In this document: positions 61,201 to 64,000 of the stretch, piece by piece
How positions within the stretch are numbered: position 1 is the first letter of the stretch
Layout of the letters: every line of letters starts with the position of its first letter
DNA from: Berghia stephanieae
Lineage: Eukaryota; Mollusca; Gastropoda; Nudibranchia; Aeolidiidae
Assembly (NCBI GenBank): GCA_034508935.3
Contig: CM067443.1
Coordinates: 107,157,884 to 107,221,883 of the forward strand
DNA: 64,000 nt
Direction of reading: 5' to 3'
The notes under the pieces: model-generated
What the model was told of the DNA's origin: nothing
The model's database searches: none
Seen by the model: only the letters and a program-made list of their open reading frames with translations
Position numbers and translations under genes: made by a program

Positions 61201-62105
61201 CAGTTCAACATGGAGGATTCAGACTCTGGCACAGAAACTGACATGTACCATAATAATGAGGGAATGAGAACCACCAAGGCAACATCTAATCATTCTGAAC
61301 CACATAAGCAGTTGCAGCCGATGGAATCTCAAAATGAAGCAGAGCTTCATCCAACCAGCCTGAACTTGTGAAACCAGATATAATTCACCAGAAGCTCCAA
61401 CATTCATGTCAAATACCCAAACAACAACAAAAGCAGGATCAGAATCATCGTCATCATCATTCCTCCCCAGTAACATCAGATCAAATGTCTTCTGGCCCAA
61501 TGTCTATTTCCATATCTTCAAGCACTCACAGCACCTCCACAACAAGCAATCTTACCGTCACAAGCACAAGTATGACCCAACAAAAGCTTCCACCAATATC
61601 TCATGAAAAGGATACTCTCATGTCCTTTCCCCATGATTCAAGATATCTTTTCTCTGAAGCAATACCACCAACTTATAGTTTGAGTGTAAGTCATGGACAT
61701 AATGCTCATTCAAGCAGGAATGATTTAAGCTCCAGTAAAGGAGATGCCTATTTATATCATAGTCATGATCTTTCTAATCATTTGACTCGCAGTGATGTTA
61801 TTCCTTCTGAATCTCAGATTTCTTTATCTGATAACAAAACTCCCATGCAGCATAATAACATTCAGATGTTGAGGTCAGAACCTCACATGCCCATTGCAGT
61901 GCACAATTCCCAAAATCATCAAAACCTTAAAACAAACTCTAGTCATCCTTTAGTTTACCCAAGAACTTACAATTCAGGTCCGACTTCTCTGGCTTCTTAT
62001 ATTCATGGACATTCTAATAAATTAAATACCGATGTCCCTCACACACTATCAAACTTTGAACTTCTTCCCCAGACTGCATTTCCTGAAAATGCACATCACA
62101 TGTGA
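27862..62105 (+). CDS. Multi-C2H2 zinc-finger gene with two alternative terminal cassettes
   Basis: One 5' coding exon (27862-28596) is followed by cassette A (29404-29484, 33185-35227) and a paralogous cassette B (51606-51680, 58710-58790, 59941-61371, plus a tail up to 62105). Isoform A is predicted at 952 residues with 16 fingers: two in the shared exon, two split over exon junctions and 12 in the terminal exon. Cassette B has two split fingers and 12 terminal ones in the same order. Each cassette has its own stop and candidate polyadenylation signal. Cassette B shows no start codon of its own, so splicing from the shared exon is the simplest reading. The alternative is a separate gene with an unseen first exon between 35.3 and 51.6 kb. 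Confidence 0.75.
29404..29484 (+). CDS. Zinc-finger gene, exon A2 (split-finger linker exon)
   Basis: The 27 codons VCVNWRAYLYHMKAKH...RFSCN complete the finger begun in the shared exon (CETCGK + VCVNWRAY...H-x4-H) and open the next with a lone cysteine (FSCN). Acceptor 'gtcaatag', donor GTAAGT; both borders are phase 0. Exon B2 at 58710 has the same length and 17 of 27 identical residues. Confidence 0.92.
29675..30399. mobile_element. Tigger/pogo-like MITE, copy 2
   Basis: It begins CAGTCCACTCCGGATAATTG and ends with the inverted CGATTATCCAGAGTGGACTG. TA flanks both sides (29673-29674, 30400-30401). It is in opposite orientation to the copy in ZZZ3 intron 3 and carries the same internal blocks. 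It lies in the intron between A2 and A3. Confidence 0.85.
30402..33136. other. Intron between exons A2 and A3, no gene seen
   Basis: AT-rich sequence. At 32155-32280 a SINE-like 3' tail ('aagcactttcaagcttaagt' ... 'ataaaataaagtaac') is followed by (ATT)n. Confidence 0.5.
32932..33017. repeat. (TTA)n microsatellite
   Basis: Nearly pure TTA trinucleotide run. Confidence 0.93.
33185..35227 (+). CDS. Zinc-finger gene, terminal exon A3 (12 fingers and Ser-rich tail)
   Basis: Acceptor 'ccttttacag' in phase 0. The exon first completes a split finger (LCGRQFHSGQRLRNHMASH), then encodes 12 C2H2 fingers, among them CHVCGKLF...HSLVH, CGVCNRYF...HLRIH with the TGEKPY linker, CHICGKEFGRVSHLEAHMLC and CVMCGQSF...HGLTH. 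A long Ser/His/Pro-rich tail follows, with short Ser runs (about 34570-34790), and the protein ends LSNFQLLPQTAFHEQTYHM-TGA. The exon gives 680 residues. The tail end is shared with cassette B. Frequent non-TGEKP linkers suggest that some fingers may not all bind DNA together. Confidence 0.94.
   Translation: MCGRQFHSGQRLRNHMASHEVGKNHCCHVCGKLFESHKKLAIHSLVHNLSSMHDQNLQCVDCGRQYTEWIAFKQHMKTHGTEGVHYPCGICGETFTTQYEKEKHKRVHKQVQCGVCNRYFRSSSVLSVHLRIHTGEKPYKCGLCDKEFSQLSVMKIHMRIHIKDGRYDCKICTAIFTDVMDYFKHYVAHFEDGNLQCEICGKLFDNIKKKNRHMAAHQDRTGRQCHICGKEFGRVSHLEAHMLCHSDNAPIMCKICGKMFSSDEVLTAHYTLHIKPDMNDSEVLTESPLFCGLCGKMFKDQEYLDKHMKRHEDISSVTTNISRTIKSEDVMLDEDIVEVLNGHFQCKECGKTFGQEDHLVVHSREHTGLKPHICVMCGQSFMLRKLLFEHGLTHRSKDLINHTPIQQGKSESISNVRYNRSSSGKHNIDSDSGSSSETDTDCDHEENVRQSKGKQPQVINEKEPSSSSSSPPLPSSSSEINHPYDSSVSDENRPSATAYSSQQSYSLPHIGTSKVPSSSYISSSVSSSSSTSLRNRNDAHAAGHQMQDQFSYRDQAINSQNNNPIPQTMHTSFDAKNAGHNTQHMNMSRPEIQMPVEMHMSSSHQDFKTDVSHHNIPLSYPRAYMASPSMSNIPLPHHHPSLPSNFPGQTSRFNPDLHHNTLSNFQLLPQTAFHEQTYHM
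35623..35628 (+). promoter_or_regulatory. Candidate polyadenylation signal of cassette A
   Basis: AATAAA about 400 bases past the A3 stop codon; it would end the short isoform. Confidence 0.45.
36064..36389 (+). mobile_element. Family-2 SINE, full length
   Basis: It starts GCGGGTGGTTGGATGGGAGC and ends AGAGACCTAAAGCAACAAA. The 11-bp target duplication CAAAATTTTGG lies at 36053-36063 and 36390-36400. Confidence 0.9.
36868..36945. repeat. Three tandem copies of a ~25-bp unit
   Basis: The unit 'acagaggtataaaagaaata' recurs three times with slight changes. Confidence 0.85.
37550..37680 (-). mobile_element. SINE 3'-tail relic with (ATT)n end, next to a poly-A run
   Basis: On the minus strand the sequence ends GAGCGCTATATAAATGTG followed by (TTA)n, a widespread animal SINE tail form with a GCGC hairpin. 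A 33-base poly-A run follows at 37648. No head is recognisable. Confidence 0.5.
38995..39285. repeat. (CT)n-rich microsatellite, about 290 bp
   Basis: Long pyrimidine tract made mainly of CT repeats, with T, G and CA interruptions in its first half and pure CT at 39213-39274. Confidence 0.95.
41322..41605 (+). mobile_element. MITE with CAATGGG ends, copy 1
   Basis: The ends CAATGGGAGCGATCTATATT and AATATAGATCATGCCCGTTG are inverted. The body matches, in reverse, the copy at 45113-45390. No clear target duplication. Confidence 0.75.
41961..42134 (+). repeat. Direct repeat inside the TIR element, copy 1
   Basis: About 175 bases ('ctgaccaaaaaatgacgcca' ... 'actcactaggcggtgcaaaa') recur in the same orientation at 44443-44620. 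Confidence 0.85.
42240..42321. repeat. C-rich and (CT)n low-complexity tract
   Basis: Poly-C runs flank a short CT repeat. Confidence 0.93.
42980..44436 (-). mobile_element. 5'-truncated RTE-like LINE with 9-bp target duplication
   Basis: On the minus strand one frame reads from DEISVEVLKSLGDLAIDELH (about 44430) through EEQYGFQPDRGTRNAIYLL, VDYKKAFDRVRHEEIL, IKKGVRQGCVASPDLFNLYQ and the YADD catalytic motif to about 43275. The final ~290 bases lie in a second frame (RQLSFFGHIVRKD ... EAWTRHGT-stop), so one frameshift lies near 43300. The endonuclease is missing. The 3' end is a short (GAA)n. CATCAGCCT flanks it at 42971-42979 and 44437-44445. It is inserted in the larger TIR element. Confidence 0.88.
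44443..44620 (+). repeat. Direct repeat inside the TIR element, copy 2
   Basis: It matches 41961-42134 in the same orientation. The nested LINE inserted right at its left edge. Confidence 0.85.
44901..45115. repeat. 45-bp minisatellite, nearly five copies
   Basis: The unit 'gttacgcgacgtcatagttg'... starts at 44901, 44946, 44990, 45035 and 45080 with almost no divergence. The last copy stops where the MITE at 45113 begins. Confidence 0.93.
45113..45390 (-). mobile_element. MITE with CAATGGG ends, copy 2 (inverted)
   Basis: The ends CAATGGGCATGATCTATATT and GAATATAGATCGCTCCCATT are inverted. The body is the reverse complement of 41322-41605. It interrupts the minisatellite. Confidence 0.75.
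45423..45788 (+). mobile_element. Family-1 SINE-like copy, diverged
   Basis: It has the head 'ggagggatcctatgatctcc', the internal blocks 'gaatgagattgatttatgtc' and the tail 'gcgcaagcgccataaaacc'. The middle is shortened. Confidence 0.7.
45901..46545. repeat. (TTA)n tract of about 640 bp
   Basis: Long interrupted ATT/TTA trinucleotide run with TTG variants. The open frames across it are artefacts (poly-Tyr, poly-Leu or poly-Ile). Confidence 0.97.
46934..47173 (+). mobile_element. TTAA-flanked MITE, copy 1
   Basis: It begins TTAACTCACTCAATCCTGG and ends TTAGGGTTGAGTGAGTTAA, about 240 bp. The TTAA at each end suggests a piggyBac-type target. Two other copies lie at 50604-50839 and 59519-59754. 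Confidence 0.82.
47174..50603. other. Gene-free stretch between cassettes A and B
   Basis: AT-rich DNA with no convincing exon on either strand; the one clear structure is the tetranucleotide repeat at 49153-49246. Confidence 0.55.
49153..49246. repeat. (CTAT)n microsatellite
   Basis: Pure tetranucleotide run of over 20 units. Confidence 0.96.
50604..50839 (+). mobile_element. TTAA-flanked MITE, copy 2
   Basis: It has the same termini as the copy at 46934 (TTAACTCACTCAATCCTAG ... GGTTGAATGAGTTAA), the same orientation and the same length class. Confidence 0.82.
51164..51206. repeat. (GT)n microsatellite
   Basis: GT repeat with T interruptions. Confidence 0.9.
51210..51383. mobile_element. 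Short Tigger/pogo-like MITE
   Basis: CAGTAGAATCATGATAAAGC at the left pairs with the inverted right end (CAGTGGAATCCGCATAAAGT). TA follows the right end. It is 174 bp long and lies just upstream of exon B1. Confidence 0.65.
51606..51680 (+). CDS. Zinc-finger gene, exon B1 (adaptor with half finger)
   Basis: The 25 codons start VKEDPVFGVQKTDPNASYT and end CTTCQK, between acceptor 'tgatctag' and donor GTAAAA; both borders are phase 0. The in-frame codon just before the exon is TAG, so the frame cannot extend upstream without splicing. The end resembles the end of the shared exon (FTCETCGK against YTCTTCQK, 5 of 8 identical) and supplies the CxxC half of the finger completed by exon B2. It may descend from the 3' end of a duplicated first exon. 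It is short and lacks transcript support, so it carries less certainty than B2 and B3. Confidence 0.75.
52167..53584. mobile_element. TA-flanked TIR element (family CAGTGCAAYCYCTGG) with a nested SINE
   Basis: The left end CAGTGCAATCCCTGGATAAC and the inverted right end (CAGTACAACCTCTGGATAAC) are flanked by TA (52165-52166, 53585-53586). The family-1 SINE at 52782-53313 is inserted within it. Without that insert it is about 875 bp. A fragment of the family lies at 18292. Confidence 0.8.
52782..53313 (+). mobile_element. Family-1 SINE-like element, full length with target duplication
   Basis: It starts ACTGGGTGGGGTTCCCTACC and ends in AAAACCCTTAAAAACGAAAA. The 12-bp duplication TCATTGACAGGA flanks it at 52770-52781 and 53314-53325. 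Confidence 0.92.
53930..54471 (+). mobile_element. Family-1 SINE-like element, full length with target duplication
   Basis: It starts CTGGGTGGGGTTCCTGACCT and ends in a long A-rich tail. The 12-bp duplication AAACACTATTGA lies at 53918-53929 and 54472-54483. Confidence 0.92.
54585..57827 (-). mobile_element. Nearly full-length LINE with apurinic endonuclease and reverse transcriptase (3.2 kb)
   Basis: On the minus strand, a long frame (57612-55642) encodes an AP-type endonuclease (LRIASWNVRTMYEAGKSSQV, ETHW, NIVQIYAPTNDA, GDANAKVG, IDHFCISRRF, GSDHHLLLAKLKL) and the start of the RT (GKAAGPDQIPPEALK, LIKLPKKGDLSNCNNYRGIT). The RT continues in other frames: LDYEKAFDSIDRATLWKILA, GVKQGCLLSPFLFILAIDW, then DLDFADDLALLSH and the thumb down to 54599. 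About three frame changes lie between 55740 and 55400, so this copy is dead. The 11-bp duplication TAGTCTACGGC flanks it (54574-54584, 57828-57838). The clade is RTE- or CR1-like and was not settled. Confidence 0.92.
57940..58237 (-). mobile_element. tRNA-derived SINE (family 3)
   Basis: On the minus strand it starts GTGCGGTTATGTGGTCTTGT, has a clear B box GGTTCGAGCCT about 55 bases in, and ends with AAAGCGCTTTGAGCACATTT ... GCGCTATGTAA, a GCGC hairpin tail. The second, more diverged copy is at 16945-17240. It is a SINE, not a functional tRNA gene, because the tRNA-like part cannot fold fully and a ~230-bp body follows it. Confidence 0.85.
58710..58790 (+). CDS. Zinc-finger gene, exon B2 (split-finger linker exon)
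   Basis: The 27 codons VCVNWRAYVYHQRSRH...RFSCD, between acceptor 'ttcccctag' and donor GTAAGG, have phase-0 borders. It has the same length and layout as exon A2, closing one finger and opening the next. It could follow either B1 (CTTCQK) or the shared exon (CETCGK) without loss of frame. Confidence 0.92.
59519..59754 (-). mobile_element. TTAA-flanked MITE, copy 3 (inverted)
   Basis: The termini TTAACTCACTCAACCCTAAC and CTAGGATTGAGTGAGTTAA enclose a body that is the reverse complement of the copies at 46934 and 50604. It lies in the intron before exon B3. Confidence 0.82.
59941..61371 (+). CDS. Zinc-finger gene, terminal exon B3 (12 fingers)
   Basis: Acceptor 'cctatacag' in phase 0. The exon closes a split finger (LCGRQFYTRHRLKKHTLGH), then gives 12 C2H2 fingers in the same order as A3, including HSLVHNLSSMHHQDLQC, CEFCERYF...HLRVHTGERPYKC, CHVCGKEFGRVSHLEAHMLS and CCMCGKSF...HIREH. 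The frame stops at 61369-61371 (TSLNL-TGA), 476 residues into the exon. It lacks the Ser/His-rich tail of cassette A, but a matching tail continues in the -1 frame up to 62105. Either this exon is truncated in this genome, or one base is missing from the sequence, or an unrecognised splice bypasses the stop. Confidence 0.92.
   Translation: MCGRQFYTRHRLKKHTLGHEKGKHHCCHICGKLFENSKKLNIHSLVHNLSSMHHQDLQCSDCGRRYTDWVPFKQHMKTHGAEGICYPCGICEEAFPTQYELEKHRRVHKQFQCEFCERYFRSASVLSVHLRVHTGERPYKCGLCERDFSQSCVLKVHMRTHAKEGKYECKLCGLVFQDVMEYFKHHMAHLEEGNLQCEECGKFFDDINNKNRHMASHRERDGRQCHVCGKEFGRVSHLEAHMLSHSDSDPLPLTCKVCGKSFLSQSLLTVHYASHMTGDLSSTDAALSTADGIPIFCGVCGKMFKDREYLQKHMRKHDKETEKSIKVEKFIDEDVVKVENGQFPCNDCGKRFGKADHLVVHRREHTGECPHSCCMCGKSFMLRTQLLQHIREHRQSNVMMYLNLNDGEVCATMSDIKDVLQFNMEDSDSGTETDMYHNNEGMRTTKATSNHSEPHKQLQPMESQNEAELHPTSLNL
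61338..62105 (+). pseudogene. Out-of-frame C-terminal tail of cassette B
   Basis: In the frame -1 to exon B3, an open stretch runs without a stop from 61338 to TGA at 62103-62105 (HRHHHSSPVTSDQMSSGPMS ... LSNFELLPQTAFPENAHHM). Its end parallels cassette A (LSNFQLLPQTAFHEQTYHM), and an upstream segment, MLRSEPHMPIAVH, matches MSRPEIQMPVEMH. The protein-level similarity shows that the tail was, or still is, translated. The frame change must fall between 61338 and 61371. Confidence 0.8.
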
Positions 62106-62554
62106 GAGAATACACCAACCAAGAATTTCACGCGTTAAAGTTAAGAAGATAAAAGAAATTATCAACTGCTATTAAAGGTTTGCAAAATTTTGAGTCCCAA
62201 GTTTAACCAAGGGGCCCTGTATTCCAATCATGACATACTATATCTTGAATAAGCTTATTTGTTTGCTTTTTTATAGTGATGATTGATATACACTTACTTA
62301 TAGCATGGTCATTTCTTCCTTTGTGAGTCTAGTTTGTCTCATACAAGACAAGACAAGTTTGCTGCGGGTCATATGACTTATTCTTTCAACTACTCTCTTT
62401 TCTCTCTCCTTTCCTTAGGCGCATGTAGCTCGAAGTGTTGTAGTGATCATCATGCATTCTCCCTTTCTTTACCTTGCTATTCATAAAACATCAATCTGTA
62501 AAAGCATCAACATACATAACTCATCAAACTATATTACATTTTCATATCTATATG

Positions 62555-62560
62555 AATAAA
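62555..62560 (+). promoter_or_regulatory. Candidate polyadenylation signal of cassette B
   Basis: AATAAA about 450 bases past the tail stop at 62105. Confidence 0.4.
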
Positions 62561-62870
62561 AAAAAATGCTTATACATATTTGTATTATATACTATTTAAT
62601 TTATTGATGCTATAGTTTTCATTTTTGTTTATGCTTTGAAATGATGTACCCACTTGAGATTTCCTTTCAAAAGTTTACGCATGTCCTATTGGAATGACTG
62701 TGTGTTTAACTGTGAAATACACGCTTACTTCCTTTTTTACAGTGCCATTAAATTTGGTGTGCCAAAAATTGATTAGAAGGCCTTTGTTTGCCAATATAAT
62801 TTAACGTATCAGAGTCAATTGTTCAATTCATTTTGGCTGCAGTATAGTTTTAAACCCCATATGAATCAAG

Positions 62871-63203
62871 GCGGGTGGTTGGATGGGAGCATCACCCTTG
62901 AATCATATACCTATGATGTTCGCATGGGTGTACGATCCGATAGTGATGTCGTTTCTTCTTCTCTTTACTAGCCTATCCTGCTTCTTTGGTTTGTGATTGT
63001 ATTTTTGACAGGGGATATTTTTTTTCTGTAAATCTTCTGCCTGTATGTTCTTGGTTATTTATAATTTAGCTTATGATATCTTTAGGTTATGATTTTGATT
63101 TACATTTGTACTATTTTTGTTAGATTGCTTGTTTTTTTGTTTCAGCGGTCTCTCATATAACCTCAATTGTGTTGGAAGAGACCTAAAGCAACAAACAAAC
63201 AAA
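62871..63203 (+). mobile_element. Family-2 SINE, full length, with 19-bp target duplication
   Basis: It starts GCGGGTGGTTGGATGGGAGC and ends AGAGACCTAAAGCAACAAAC. The duplication AAACCCCATATGAATCAAG lies at 62852-62870 and 63204-63222. Confidence 0.92.
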
Positions 63204-63222
63204 AAACCCCATATGAATCAAG

Positions 63223-63775
63223 ATTTATAAAATGTTACATCATCACTTTTTATTGTAGATGTAATTTTTTAGTTGCAATATTCATTTTCCAGAAGAAATG
63301 TGTTTAAATTATTGTAAATCATCTGAGTGAGCTTTAAGGGCAAGGAATAGAATTTGATATCTCTTTTAATAGCTTTGACAATTTGGGTCATAAGTTTTCA
63401 TTTTGAATAATCGTCTTGGTAGTTCCTATTTTTTTAAGTTTCCAAATAACATTCATACTTTCCAGTGATAAAGAACAAGCTGCTTAATTGGGACAACGCC
63501 GTCCTGTGACATTGTTCCAATTAACTGATTCCTTGAGTGGCTTCTATAAATGGAACAACCTATCAGGACTACACACATGTATATTAGCTAAATATTGTGG
63601 TAATTCAGAGCATTGTTTCATTTGTTTGTTAGATATTTTGTCTTCCGTTTTTAACATTTAACATTACATGTATGTAGTTATGATGACAAATGAAAGAGAA
63701 TGAGTAACCCTATCCTGTTACTATTACCACAATTTTATATGGAGTGTCAATACACCTATATTCCTCCACCAGGTC
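63223..63775. other. Non-coding 3' flank
   Basis: AT-rich, no exon seen. At 63470-63560 'gctgcttaattgggacaac' and 'ttgttccaattaactgat' resemble the MITE at 15237. Confidence 0.45.
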
Positions 63776-64000
63776 AATGGGTGGGGATCCTGACCTCCCA
63801 TAGTGGGCAGGGCGGTACATACTGTTTCTTTTATCCCCATATGTCTGTTTTCCAACATGCTTTCTGTCTTTGTCTTGGAATGAGATTACTTTTTTTTTTT
63901 CCTGGCCCTGGTCGGAGTCCTGCCTGGAGGGAAACAGTCGAATGCATAGTTATTGTTTTGGGAGATGATATTTTTTTCCTTGTAAATCATCTCTCTGTTA
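63776..64000 (+). mobile_element. Family-1 SINE-like copy, cut by the window end
   Basis: It begins 'caatgggtggggatcctgac' and runs through 'gtaaatcatctctctgtta' at the last base. The 3' half lies outside the window. Confidence 0.88.

Noticed and set aside
61338-61371. Programmed -1 ribosomal frameshift in exon B3
   Set aside because: No canonical slippery heptamer is present in the only stretch where the frame could change. A missing base or a recent mutation is simpler.

Overview
The window is animal genomic DNA. Genes have small exons with GT-AG introns, intergenic DNA is AT-rich, and nested SINEs, LINEs and short inverted-repeat DNA transposons are abundant. The repeat mix and protein sequences fit a lophotrochozoan, most likely a mollusc; this is inference, as no diagnostic host marker was recognised.

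Two host loci stand head to head. On the minus strand (11932-23617) is a complete eight-exon ortholog of ZZZ3 (Drosophila Atac1), a SANT plus ZZ-finger subunit of the ATAC histone acetyltransferase complex. It encodes 428 residues and lacks the long N-terminal extension of vertebrate ZZZ3. On the plus strand (27764-62105) is a multi-C2H2 zinc-finger gene that I cannot assign to a named family. A shared first coding exon (27862-28596) is followed by two tandem, paralogous sets of downstream exons. Cassette A has exons 29404-29484 and 33185-35227. Cassette B has exons 51606-51680, 58710-58790 and 59941-61371, followed by a conserved C-terminal tail in another frame up to 62105. All junctions inside the zinc-finger gene are phase 0 and cut through zinc fingers, so one 5' exon could be joined to either array of 12 terminal fingers. 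This looks like an alternative-terminal-exon switch of DNA-binding domains and is the most interesting feature here.

Layout. 1-5.9 kb is a pile of nested SINE-like copies with a 5'-truncated LINE. 6.4-11.2 kb is a very young Ty3/gypsy LTR retrotransposon with identical LTRs and a 5-bp target duplication. 11.9-23.6 kb is ZZZ3, its introns carrying several TA-flanked inverted-repeat elements. 23.6-27.8 kb is the divergent intergenic region, with microsatellites and palindromic sequence. 27.8-35.2 kb holds the shared exon and cassette A. 35.2-51.6 kb is gene-free apart from repeats: a 3.8-kb TIR element with a nested LINE, a MITE pair, a 45-bp minisatellite and a 640-bp (TTA)n tract. 51.6-62.1 kb is cassette B, its introns filled by a TIR element with a nested SINE, another SINE, a nearly full-length LINE with an 11-bp target duplication, and a tRNA-derived SINE. 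62.1-64 kb is 3' flank with two more SINE copies.

Coordinates of exons were set by hand from reading frame, splice consensus and paralogy. No alignment or transcript evidence was available.
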